DNA from: Frondihabitans sp.
GTDB taxonomy: Bacteria; Actinomycetota; Actinomycetes; Actinomycetales; Microbacteriaceae
Length of the DNA: 32,171 nucleotides
NCBI GenBank assembly: GCA_025464735.1
Contig: JAODMX010000284.1
Location: 1 to 32,171, forward strand
Direction: 5' to 3'
In this document: piece by piece, positions 15,641 to 24,000 of the stretch
How positions within the stretch are numbered: the first letter of the stretch is position 1
Layout: the number at the start of each line of letters is the position of its first letter
Program-made: the position numbers and the translations under genes
The notes under the pieces: model-generated
What the model was told of the DNA's origin: nothing
Database searches by the model: none
The model's input: the letters and a program-made list of their open reading frames with translations, nothing else

Positions 15641-17440
15641 TTACGCGGCCGGGCCCGAGCCGAGCGTCACCGTGACAGTGTGGCTGGCGCCCGCGGCGTC
15701 GGTGTACGTGATCGTCACCGAGTCGCCGACCTTGTGCGACTGGATCGCCGTGGTCAGAGCCGTGGAGTCCGCGACCGCGGTCCCGGCGACTGCCGTGATG
15801 GTGTCGCCGGCGACGAGACCCGCCTTGGCGGCGGCGCTTCCGGTGACGGTGCCGGCGATCGTGACGCCGGCACCGGTCGTGCCGGTCCCGGTTCCCGTGC
15901 CGCCGGTGCCCGTGCTCGTCGACGAGATCTCGGCGCCGAGGAAGGCGGGGAGACCGATGGTGATGTACTGACTCGACTCACCGGCTCGGATTTTCGTCGC
16001 GATCGACAGGGCGTCGCTGATCGGGATGGCGTAACCGGTCACATCGGTCGTCCCGGAGGAGGCCGCCGTGACAATCCCGACGACATCACCCGCGGAGTTG
16101 CGCAGCGGGCCACCGGAGTCACCCGAGACGACGTCGGCGCTGATCTCGATCAGGTTCGTCAGCGACTCGGTTCCGGATCCGGATTCACTCTGCACAGTGA
16201 TTGCCTGCTTGGTTGCGGTGACAGTTCCCTTAGCCGTGACGAGGCTGCCCGTCCCCTCCGCGTTGCCCGTGGAGTGGATGGCGTCGCCGGTCGAGACGGC
16301 ATTGGTCGACTTGTCGAACGAGACCGGGGTGAGCCCGGAGGCGCCCTGGAGCTTCAGCACCGCGACGTCGTGCGTCGCGTCTGTGCCCACCACGTCTGCC
16401 GTGTAGGTCTTGCCGGTCGAAACCACGGTGACCTGGATGCTGGTAGCGCCCTGCACGACGTGGTTGTTCGTGAGGATCGTGCCCGTCGAGGTCATGATCA
16501 TGCCGGTCCCCGCCGACTTCGACGATTCGTCGTAGTCGAGGGTGGAGACGATGGTGACGAGACCCTGCTTCTCGGTAGCGGTTGCGGCGGTCGCGCTGCT
16601 CGGTACCGTGCCGGTCCCCGAGGAGCTGCCGCCACTTTCGCCACCGAACGTGCCGCCACTGCTGCTCCCGCCGCCGGACGAGAAGCCACCGCTGCCAGAG
16701 GAACCGTTCGGGATCTGCAGCGTCTGCTGCTGCCCGGCCGCCGAGGCCGCTTGTTCGCCGGTCGCGTGACCGAGGGCATAGGCCCCTCCGCCCGCAGCAC
16801 CCGCGATGAGGACGCCGGCCGCGACGGCGCCCGTGACGGTCATCCAGCGCTTGGGCTTGCGCTTCGGCTTCGCAAAAGCAGGCGGAACCTGGCCGTAGCC
16901 GTAGGGAGCCTGCGCGTAGGCGCCGTTCTGGGGCTGGCCGTACGGAGCCTGTCCGGGCTGGCCGTAGGCGTCCTGCCCGTACTGCCCGTACTGCGGCTGC
17001 GCGTACTGACCGTACTGCGGGTACTCGGCCCCGAACTGCGCCTGCGGGTAGGGCGTCTGGCCGTAGCCTCCGCTCTGGGGCTGGCCTGCGGGAGTGCCCG
17101 AGGCGCCGGCAGCGGCGGCCGGGTCGTAGGCCTGGTAGCTGTCGTCCGGGGTCACGCTCGCGGTGCTCTGGTCGGCGCTGTTCACGTAGTGAGCAGGCGT
17201 CGGGCCGGTACGGTGCGGAAGCGTGTGCGCCGACGGAAGTTCGGCCGTGGGCTGTTGGAGCGTCGGTTGTTCGACGGTCGGTTGTCCGGTCGAGGGGAGC
17301 TCGACTGTGGGCTGTTCGTCCTGGCCTCGGCGCGCACCGTCGTCCGGCGCAGTGGACGACGGTGTCGTGCGCTCGTCGCCCGTGTTCTCAGGCTCTGGGG
17401 TTCCCGATGTGTCGGGACCTGTGTTGGTGCTGTCGTTCAT
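15641..17440 (-). CDS. Membrane-anchored HtrA-type (S1C) serine protease with PDZ domain
   Basis: A 599-residue protein. Residues 1 to about 200 are a cytoplasmic, low-complexity region with QPTVE-type repeats (about 43-70) and YGQ-rich repeats (about 125-185). A basic KPKRKPKRW and one membrane segment follow (about 203-225). A Gly/Ser-rich linker leads to a trypsin-like protease with the triad His327 (NNHVV), Asp358 (HDVAVL) and Ser442 (GDSGGPL). A C-terminal PDZ domain (about 510-595) contains AAAKAGLVAGDTITAV. This is the PepD/DegP-like arrangement used in envelope protein quality control. An AGGAAGG ribosome site precedes the ATG. Confidence 0.93.
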   Translation of the reverse strand: MNDSTNTGPDTSGTPEPENTGDERTTPSSTAPDDGARRGQDEQPTVELPSTGQPTVEQPTLQQPTAELPSAHTLPHRTGPTPAHYVNSADQSTASVTPDDSYQAYDPAAAAGASGTPAGQPQSGGYGQTPYPQAQFGAEYPQYGQYAQPQYGQYGQDAYGQPGQAPYGQPQNGAYAQAPYGYGQVPPAFAKPKRKPKRWMTVTGAVAAGVLIAGAAGGGAYALGHATGEQAASAAGQQQTLQIPNGSSGSGGFSSGGGSSSGGTFGGESGGSSSGTGTVPSSATAATATEKQGLVTIVSTLDYDESSKSAGTGMIMTSTGTILTNNHVVQGATSIQVTVVSTGKTYTADVVGTDATHDVAVLKLQGASGLTPVSFDKSTNAVSTGDAIHSTGNAEGTGSLVTAKGTVTATKQAITVQSESGSGTESLTNLIEISADVVSGDSGGPLRNSAGDVVGIVTAASSGTTDVTGYAIPISDALSIATKIRAGESSQYITIGLPAFLGAEISSTSTGTGGTGTGTGTTGAGVTIAGTVTGSAAAKAGLVAGDTITAVAGTAVADSTALTTAIQSHKVGDSVTITYTDAAGASHTVTVTLGSGPAA

Positions 17441-17711
17441 GATCGCCTTCCTGGGGCTCGGTGCTAACTACGTCTATGTAAAACGCCCCGCCATGGAAAT
17501 CCCTATGACGACTCTGAGCGACCGTGGTGAAGTGAATATCAAGCAGCTTCGGGTGTTTCCTTCCGGCGAGCGCAGGATCCTGGTCCCCCGAGTGAGGGAC
17601 ATCCGACTTCTCGAGACGCTACGCCGCACCCGACGGCCGTACCTGTGGATGAAATCGGTCCTGAAGCCGGGTAACGATTCCGCTACGCTTGGGGGCCACA
17701 GGAGGTCAACG
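17441..17711. other. Divergent promoter region, protease / garA
   Basis: 271 bp between the divergent protease and garA genes. I see no convincing gene here, although one plus-strand frame is open through it. A TACGCT box near 17685 and the AGGAGGTC ribosome site lie before the garA ATG. An AT-rich patch around 17464-17482 could hold the protease promoter. No strong hairpin or repeat stands out. Confidence 0.5.
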
Positions 17712-18200
17712 ATGGCAGAGCCAGCAACCCCGCCGAACGGCGCAGGGTCGCGCGACGACGAGGCGCGCAACGAGGTCGATACGACCCTCAGCTTCAACGA
17801 GGAGTTCCAGGCCCAGCTTGCTGCTCTCGAAGGTGGTGTGTCGAGCGACGAGCGAGAGGCTGTGGCGGCGTTACCCTCCGGATCCGCGCTCCTCGTCGTG
17901 CGTCGCGGTCCCAACATCGGAGCCCGATTCCTGCTCGACGCCGACGTGACGGTCGCCGGTCGGCACCCCAACGCCGGCATTTTCTTGGACGACGTCACCG
18001 TGAGCCGCAAGCACGCGGAGTTCCACCGGCACGGCACCTCGTTCAGTGTCAAAGACCTCGGTTCGCTCAACGGCACCTACTTCGACGGTGTACGAATCGA
18101 CGAAGCCCTTCTCAGCGATGGCGCCGAGGTCCAGGTGGGCAAGTTCCGTCTCACCTTCTACGCGTCACGAGTTGATCTCGCGAACCTGGCGATCCAGTAG
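17712..18200 (+). CDS. garA: FHA-domain regulator, GarA/OdhI family
   Basis: A 162-residue cytoplasmic regulator. The N-terminal VDTTLSF carries the Thr-Thr pair that Ser/Thr kinases phosphorylate in GarA (ETTSVF). The FHA domain (about residues 55-150) has the expected phosphothreonine-binding residues: GRHPNAGIFLDDVTVSRKHA and DLGSLNGTYFDG. In relatives, unphosphorylated protein binds and inhibits 2-oxoglutarate dehydrogenase and acts on glutamate metabolism. Phosphorylation makes the FHA domain bind its own tail and releases the target. It is followed at once by ftsR, as in mycobacteria. The segment between the Thr pair and the FHA domain is longer than in Mycobacterium, so target details may differ. 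Confidence 0.88.
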   Translation: MAEPATPPNGAGSRDDEARNEVDTTLSFNEEFQAQLAALEGGVSSDEREAVAALPSGSALLVVRRGPNIGARFLLDADVTVAGRHPNAGIFLDDVTVSRKHAEFHRHGTSFSVKDLGSLNGTYFDGVRIDEALLSDGAEVQVGKFRLTFYASRVDLANLAIQ

Positions 18201-18898
18201 TGCCTCGCGCACTGGCCCGGGCATCCCACGCCCCGGGTGCCTCCGATCTTTTGACGATCGGGCAGGTTCTTGCCCGACTCAAGCCCGAGTTCCCCGACCT
18301 CAGCAACTCGAAGCTCCGGTTTCTCGAAGAACGTCAGCTGGTCACGCCGGTCCGCACCGAGTCGGGTTATCGCAAGTTCTCGCCCGCTGACGTCGAGCGT
18401 CTGCGCTTCATCCTGGGGCTTCAGCGTGACCACTACCTGCCGCTCAAGGTCATCCGTCAGCATCTCGCCGACCTCGATGCAGGCCGCCCGTCGTCGCTGC
18501 CCGGGGGTGCGACTCCTACGTCGATGCTCACCGGTGCCCGTCGCCTTGACCGCGACGAGCTCCTTCGCGAGTCCGGTGCGACGCCCGCGCTTCTCGATGA
18601 CGCCATCGGCACATCGCTCGTTCCCGCGGCTGAGTTCTACGGTGACGATGCTCTGCGAGTGGTCACCGCTCTGGTTGAACTGAAGAAATCCGGCATCGAA
18701 CCCCGTCACCTGAGGGCGTTCCGTGCTGCCACCGAGCGCGAGCTGAGCCTGATCGAGAGCGCGGTCGCACCGGCAGCCCGACGCCGTGATGCCGCTGGTC
18801 GCGCTCGCGTCGCCGAGCTCGCGCGCGAGATCTCCGACCAGCTCGAGATCGTCCGTGGCAACCTCATCCGCTCGGCTCTCGGGCGCCTCGACACGTAG
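18200..18898 (+). CDS. ftsR: MerR-family regulator FtsR
   Basis: A 232-residue MerR-type DNA-binding protein matching the actinobacterial FtsR/Rv1828 group. The winged-helix domain is at about residues 17-88: LTIGQVLARLKPEFPDLSNS, KLRFLEERQLVTPVRTESGY and RKFSPADVERLRFILGLQRD. Unlike drug-sensing MerR proteins, it has a two-helix insertion and no obvious metal-binding cysteines. In Corynebacterium, FtsR activates the cell-division gene ftsZ; the same role here is inferred. The GTG start overlaps the garA stop by one base (TAGTG), so the two genes are translationally coupled. The C-terminal half is an effector or dimer domain. Confidence 0.88.
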   Translation: MPRALARASHAPGASDLLTIGQVLARLKPEFPDLSNSKLRFLEERQLVTPVRTESGYRKFSPADVERLRFILGLQRDHYLPLKVIRQHLADLDAGRPSSLPGGATPTSMLTGARRLDRDELLRESGATPALLDDAIGTSLVPAAEFYGDDALRVVTALVELKKSGIEPRHLRAFRAATERELSLIESAVAPAARRRDAAGRARVAELAREISDQLEIVRGNLIRSALGRLDT

Positions 18899-19000
18899 TG
18901 GTCCGTGCCCTCCGCACGTAGACTGCAGGGATGGTCGGGCAATTGCCTCGACACGCCGCGCGGCGAAGTCGAATGTCGCCGTCACACGCCGGGGTTGTGG

Positions 19001-19019
19001 GTACCGTTGACCTCGGTAC
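19001..19019. promoter_or_regulatory. Palindrome upstream of the merR gene
   Basis: GTACCG (19001-19006) and CGGTAC (19014-19019) form an inverted repeat spaced by TTGACCT. It lies within a wider inverted pair, GGTTGT (18993-18998) and ACAACC (19018-19023). The embedded TTGACC resembles a -35 box, and the merR start is at 19086. It may be an operator for the MerR protein, or for FtsR encoded just upstream; this is inference. Confidence 0.5.
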
Positions 19020-19085
19020 AACCATCAACCCGTTGTTGAATCTTTGGCAGCGAAGGTTTGGCACACAGCGCTTGGAAGGCATTCG

Positions 19086-19667
19086 ATGAGTGAGTCAGGT
19101 TCCCCCGAGGGATCCCGCGATGACGGCCTCCGCGCCTCCAGCGCCAGCAACTCCTACGGCGAAGAGCTGCTCTTCACCGATGGGCTCGTCGAACTCGAAG
19201 ACGACCACGGCTACCGCGGCACCGCCGCCGCACGCGCCGCCGGCATCAGCTACCGTCAGCTCGACTACTGGGCACGCACCGAGCTCGTCGAGCCGACCGT
19301 GCGCGGGGCTTCCGGATCCGGCACTCAGCGCCTCTACGGCTTCCGAGACATCCTCGTGCTCAAGCTCGTGAAGCGACTGCTCGACACCGGAATCTCGCTC
19401 CAGCAGATTCGCACCGCTGTCAACCAGCTCCGCGAGTCCGGCATCAACGACCTCGCCCAGACCACGCTCATGAGCGACGGCGCCTCCGTCTACCTCTGCA
19501 CCTCCAACGACGAGGTCATCGACCTCGTCTCGCGCGGCCAGGGAGTCTTCGGCATCGCCGTCGGCAAGGTTCTGCGCGAGGTGGAGCACAGCCTCGTCGA
19601 GCTCGACTCGACGCCTGCGGTCGACCCTGCCGACGAGCTCGCCGCCCGCCGCACCCGCGCGAGCTAG
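19086..19667 (+). CDS. MerR-family regulator (Rv1830-type)
   Basis: A 193-residue regulator of the MerR superfamily, matching the second MerR-type protein next to garA in mycobacteria (Rv1830). The DNA-binding domain is at about residues 42-110: YRGTAAARAAGISYRQLDYW, ARTELVEPTV, LYGFRDILVLKLVKRLLDTG and ISLQQIRTAVNQL. The C-terminal part contains LCTSNDEVIDLVSRGQGVF, typical of this group. A GGAAGG ribosome site 7 bases upstream fixes the ATG at 19086. The bifunctional-nuclease gene (Rv1829) that separates these two regulators in mycobacteria is absent. No target can be named from the sequence. Confidence 0.85.
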   Translation: MSESGSPEGSRDDGLRASSASNSYGEELLFTDGLVELEDDHGYRGTAAARAAGISYRQLDYWARTELVEPTVRGASGSGTQRLYGFRDILVLKLVKRLLDTGISLQQIRTAVNQLRESGINDLAQTTLMSDGASVYLCTSNDEVIDLVSRGQGVFGIAVGKVLREVEHSLVELDSTPAVDPADELAARRTRAS

Positions 19668-19670
19668 CGG

Positions 19671-19733
19671 CCCGGCGGGGCCATCTGCGGCGTTGTCGTC
19701 GGTTGCCATGGCGCCCTCCTCCGCCTTGCAGCT
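19671..19733. repeat. Structured intergenic repeat B, copy 1
   Basis: A 63-bp segment starting CCCGGCGGGGCC and ending CGCCTTGCAGCTG. It is nearly identical to 29743-29817 except for the central loop, which here is short and contains CATGGC. CTGCGGCG near the left end can pair with CGCCTTGCAG near the right end with a two-base bulge, so the element can fold into one long hairpin. It directly follows the merR stop codon. A minus-strand ATG within it is preceded by GGAGGAGGG, but I see no protein. Confidence 0.7.
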
Positions 19734-19748
19734 GACCTTGCCGGGCGG

Positions 19749-19792
19749 CTAGCTCCTTGCGCCCGCAGCTCTAGCTCCCTGCGCCCGCAGCT
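19749..19792 (+). repeat. 22-bp tandem duplication
   Basis: Two adjacent 22-bp copies (19749-19770 and 19771-19792) differ at a single base (CTCCTTGC against CTCCCTGC). Each copy ends GCGCCCGCAGCT. They lie in the merR-parA intergenic region. This is probably a slip duplication; no function is seen. Confidence 0.8.
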
Positions 19793-19846
19793 GCGGAGGA
19801 GGTTGGGCGAACCCATCCTCCTGGGCGGTTCGCCCGAGCCTGGAGA

Positions 19847-20112
19847 TCCTCCCGACGGCGCGCTTCATCGCAGAGTGTTCCTCCCGGGAGGAACGGTGTT
19901 CCTCCCGAACGCACAACGGATCCTGGACGGCCGCGCGGGAGGAAGCTCTGAGGGGCTGTCCTCCTGAGCGTTCCGCCGCAACGTGCACGTCCTCCTCGAC
20001 GCGCATTCCGCCGCAGAACGGTCCTCCCGGGAGGACGCACGATCCTCCCGAACGCACGATCCTCCCGGGAGGACGCACGATCCGCCCGGACGCACGATCC
20101 TCCCGAACGCGC
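19847..20112. repeat. Array of GGGAGGA-type repeats between merR and parA
   Basis: Most of the 467-bp gap from 19668 to 20134 is filled with variants of TCCTCCCG. A direct head-to-tail array covers 20021-20112. Units of 17 bp (GATCCTCCCGAACGCAC at 20041-20057, close variants at 20079-20095 and 20096-20112) alternate with 20-21-bp units (20021-20040, 20058-20078). The longer units contain the palindrome TCCTCCCGGGAGGA. Looser copies occur at 19847, 19878-19893, 19900-19917, 19936-19943, 19959 and 19990. Some frames on the minus strand stay open because of the repeats, but none looks like a protein. The array ends about 22 bp from the parA stop codon. Its function is unknown. Confidence 0.8.
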
Positions 20113-20134
20113 AGCCGCAGCGCCACGCCGAAGC

Positions 20135-20947
20135 TCAGCGAACGGCAGGCTCCGCGTAGTCGCCGATCTTGGCGGTGCGCATGATGCGTTCCAGCAGCTG
20201 GTCGAAGTTGCGCGCCATCTCCTGCGCGCTCTCGCCCGGCCAGACGTGCAGCGGCTTTGCCGCGCCCTGCGCCTGCTGCAGCGACGTGCGCTCGGGCAGT
20301 TGCGGCGAGAGCACGAGTGGCCCGAACATGTCGCGGAGCTCTTTGATGCGGAACTGGTGCTCGAGCGATTGCACCCGGGCGCGGTTGACGATGATGCCGA
20401 GCGGCTGAAGTCGCGGCGAGAGACCGCGACGGATCTCCTCGATGGCACGGAGCGCGCGGTCGGCGGCGGCGACCGAGAAGAGGCCGGGCTCGGTGACGAC
20501 GGTCACGCGGTCGGACGCGGCCCAGGCTGTGCGAGTGAGGGCGTTGAGCGACGGGGCACAGTCGATCAGGACGAGGTCGTAGTCGGCCTCGACGGTGGCG
20601 AGCGCCTCTTCGAGCTTCCAGATGTCGCGGATCGAGGGGTGGGGCCCGTCGAAGTTGATCGCGGACGGGCTGCCGATCATGACATCGATCTTGCCGGTGC
20701 GGCCCTTGGTCCAGCCGGAGGGGGCGATCGCGGCGCGCACCGTCTTTTCCTTCGGGGAGGCGAGCACGTCGGCGACGTTGAGGTGCCCGGCCACGTTGAT
20801 ATCGAGGCCCGTCGACACGTCGGATTGAGGATCCAGGTCGACCACGAGGGTCCGGAGACCCTTGGCGAAGGCTGCCGACGTGAGTCCGAGCGTCACGGTC
20901 GTCTTGCCGACGCCGCCTTTGAGAGAGCTGACGCTGAGTACATGCAC
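20135..20947 (-). CDS. ParA-family ATPase (orphan)
   Basis: A 270-residue ParA/Soj-like ATPase. The deviant Walker A motif is at residues 9-17 (LKGGVGKTT, with the signature Lys10 and Lys15). Walker A-prime is VVDLDPQSD (about 38-46) and Walker B is YDLVLIDCAPS. Later EPGLFSVAAADRALRAIEEI and IVNRARVQSLEHQFRI are typical of the family. Such ATPases bind DNA non-specifically and position chromosomes or protein cargo. No parB gene is nearby, so cargo is unknown. The start is GTG at 20947, with a TATCGT box 7 bases upstream and no ribosome site. It diverges from pyruvate carboxylase with 54 bases between the starts. Confidence 0.9.
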   Translation of the reverse strand: MHVLSVSSLKGGVGKTTVTLGLTSAAFAKGLRTLVVDLDPQSDVSTGLDINVAGHLNVADVLASPKEKTVRAAIAPSGWTKGRTGKIDVMIGSPSAINFDGPHPSIRDIWKLEEALATVEADYDLVLIDCAPSLNALTRTAWAASDRVTVVTEPGLFSVAAADRALRAIEEIRRGLSPRLQPLGIIVNRARVQSLEHQFRIKELRDMFGPLVLSPQLPERTSLQQAQGAAKPLHVWPGESAQEMARNFDQLLERIMRTAKIGDYAEPAVR

Positions 20948-20967
20948 GAAGAAGACGATACCTTCAC

Positions 20968-20992
20968 TACTGTTAAAGCACCTAAAGGAAGG
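20968..20992 (+). promoter_or_regulatory. pyc -10 box and ribosome-binding site
   Basis: TACTGT (20968-20973) is a plausible -10 box and AAAGGAAGG (20984-20992) a good ribosome site, 9 bases before the TTG at 21002. Together they favour TTG over the upstream in-frame ATG at 20942, which would overlap the divergent parA start and extend the protein by 20 residues not expected in the family. Confidence 0.55.
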
Positions 20993-21001
20993 CCCTCCTC
21001 T

Positions 21002-24000
21002 TTGTTCACGAAGATCCTCGTCGCCAACCGCGGTGAAATTGCAATCCGCGCCTTCCGAGCGGCGTTCGAACTGGGGGCCCGCACCGTCGCGGTCTACCCC
21101 TGGGAAGATCGAAACTCCATGCACCGCCTCAAGGCGGACGAGGCCTATCAGATCGGCGAAGTCGGGCATCCTGTCCGCGCCTACCTCGATGTGAGCGAAA
21201 TCATCCGGGTCGCGGTGGAGTCGGGAGCCGACGCCATCTACCCCGGTTACGGCTTCCTCTCCGAGAACCCGGAGTTGGCCGAGGCCGCAGCCGCGGCAGG
21301 CATCACGTTCATCGGTCCGGGGCAGCATGTGCTCGAGATGGCCGGCAACAAAGTCACAGCAAAAGAGAAGGCAATCGCCGCAGGCGTTCCGGTTCTGGCC
21401 TCGACGAAGGCCAGTCGCGACATCGATGAACTGATCGCCGGCGCCGCCGACATCGGTTTTCCTGTCTTCGCCAAGGCTGTCGCCGGGGGCGGCGGGCGCG
21501 GAATGCGGCGCGTGGAGACTCCTGACGAACTGCGGTCGGCACTCGAAGCCGCCATGCGCGAAGCCGACAGCGCATTCGGCGACCCGACGATGTTCATCGA
21601 GCAGGCGGTCGTGCGGCCGAGGCACATCGAGGTGCAGATCCTGGCGGATGCGACCGGCGAGACGGTCCACCTGTTCGAGCGCGACTGCTCGGTCCAGCGC
21701 CGTCACCAGAAGGTCGTCGAGATCGCCCCGGCGCCCAACCTCGACGAAGACACGCGGCAGGCGATGTACCGCGACGCGATCGCGTTTGCGAAGTCGATCG
21801 GCTACGTCAATGCCGGGACCGTCGAGTTCCTGCTCGACACCGCGGGGGAGCGGAAGGGCCAGCACGTCTTCATCGAGATGAATCCTCGGATCCAGGTCGA
21901 GCACACGGTCACAGAAGAGGTCACCGACGTCGACCTCGTCCTGTCGCAGATGCGCATCGCTTCCGGTCAGACGCTCAAAGAGCTCGGCCTCGAGCAGTCC
22001 GACATCCACCTGCGCGGTGCCGCGCTTCAGTGCCGGATCACGACGGAGGACCCCAACGCCGGGTTCCGCCCCGACACCGGCCGCATCACGACCTACCGCT
22101 CTCCCGGCGGGGCCGGCATCCGCCTCGACGGCGGCACGATCAACCCGGGCACGCAGATCAGTCCCCACTTCGACTCGATGCTCGCGAAGATGACCGCCAG
22201 AGGGCGCGACTTCCCCGCCGCGGTCGTCAGGGCGAAACGTGGCCTGGCGGAGTTCCGGATCCGGGGCGTCTCCACCAACATCCCCTTCCTCCAGGCCGTG
22301 CTCGAAGACCCGGCATTCGCCCGGGGTGACCTCAGTACCGCTTTCATCGAAGAACGGCCCCAGCTGTTCGAGGGTCACGTGTCGAAAGACCGGGGCACCA
22401 AGATCCTGACCTGGCTTGCTGACGTCACGGTCAACCAGCCGAACGGCAAGGGTGACGGCGCCATCGACCCGGCCCTGAAGCTGCCGCAGATCGATCTCAC
22501 GACCGAACCGCCCGCCGGATCCCGTCAGAGACTCCTCGAACTGGGTCCGGTTGGGTTCGCCTCGGCGCTCCGTGCCCAGACGAAGCTGGCCGTCACCGAG
22601 ACGACCATGCGCGACGCTCACCAGTCGCTGCTCGCGACGAGGGTTCGCACCCGCGACCTGCTCACCGTTGCGCCGTACGTCGCGCGGATGACGCCCGACC
22701 TCCTCAGTGTCGAGGCCTGGGGCGGCGCGACCTACGACGTCGCGCTCCGCTTCCTCGGCGAAGACCCGTGGGAGCGGTTGGCGAGCCTCCGCGAGGCGCT
22801 GCCGAACGTTGCGATCCAGATGCTCTTGCGCGGCCGCAACACGGTCGGCTACACGCCGTACCCAACCGAGGTCACCGACGCCTTCGTGAAAGAGGCAGCG
22901 GCGACCGGCGTCGACATCTTCCGGATCTTCGACGCCCTGAACGACGTGTCGCAGATGCGCCCCGCAATCGATGCCGTGCTCGAGACCGGCACCACGGTCG
23001 CCGAGGTGGCGCTCTGCTACACGGCCGACCTCCTGGATCCAGCCGAGACGCTCTACACCCTCGACTACTACTTGAGGCTTGCCGAGCAGATGGTCGAGGC
23101 CGGGGCCCACATCATCGGGATCAAAGACATGGCGGGTCTGCTGCGCGCCGGTGCCGCCGAGAAGCTCGTCACGGCCCTCCGCGAGCGGTTTGACCTCCCC
23201 GTGCACGTGCACACCCATGACACGGCAGGCGGCCAGCTGGCGACGCTGCTCGCCGCTTCGCGCGCGGGCGCCGACGCCGTCGACGTCGCCAGCGCACCGA
23301 TGGCGGGCACGACGTCGCAGCCCTCGGCCTCGGCCCTCGTGGCGGCCCTCGCGAACACCGAGCGTGACACGGGCCTGTCGTTGGCCGCGGTGTCCGACCT
23401 CGAGCCGTACTGGGAGGCCGTTCGCCGCGTCTACAAGCCGTTCGAGTCCGGGCTGCCGGGGCCGACCGGTCGCGTGTACAAGCACGAGATCCCCGGCGGG
23501 CAGCTCTCAAACCTTCGCCAGCAGGCCATCGCGCTCGGGCTGGGTGACCAGTTCGAGAAGGTTGAAGACTGGTATGCGGAGGCCAATCGGATCCTGGGGC
23601 GCCCCACCAAGGTCACGCCGTCATCCAAGGTCGTTGGCGACCTCGCCCTGCAACTCGCCGCAGCCGGCGCCGACCCGGCTGACTTCGAGGCGAACCCCGA
23701 GAAGTACGACATCCCCGATTCCGTGATCGGCTTCATGGCGGGCGAGCTGGGCGATCTGCCCGGCGGCTGGCCCGAGCCGTTCCGCACCAAGGTGCTCGCG
23801 GGGCGCGAGGTGAAGATCGGGGTCGCCCCGCTGGATCCGGAAGACTCGGCTGGTCTATCCGTCGCGGGCCGCCCTCGGCAGGAGTTGCTCAACCGGCTCC
23901 TTTTCGCGGGCCCGACGAAGCAGTACCAGAGCATCGTCAGTGCGTACGGCGACCTCTCGGTCGTGGCGACGCCCGACTACCTGTACGGGTTGCAACCCGG

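Noticed and set aside
15476..17467. A 663-residue open frame on the plus strand antisense to the protease
   Set aside because: It is the complement of a clear HtrA protease with catalytic triad; its translation is arginine/glycine-rich low-complexity sequence with no domain, a usual shadow in high-GC DNA.
19847..20112. Possible CRISPR array
   Set aside because: Repeat units are 17-21 bp and directly adjacent with no unique spacers, and there are no cas genes.
19749..20448. Minus-strand open frames of 125 and 225 residues over the GGGAGGA array
   Set aside because: They are open only because the repeats lack stop codons in those frames; the products are repetitive Arg/Gly/Ser-rich sequence and no credible start signal is seen.
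20942..21001. ATG at 20942 as the pyruvate carboxylase start
   Set aside because: It adds 20 residues not expected in the family, overlaps the divergent parA start and lies upstream of the likely pyc promoter and ribosome site; TTG at 21002 fits better.
20948..23485. N-terminal extension of the ParA frame to more than 1100 residues
   Set aside because: The extension is antisense to pyruvate carboxylase; the ParA similarity starts exactly at the GTG at 20947 with its leaderless promoter box.
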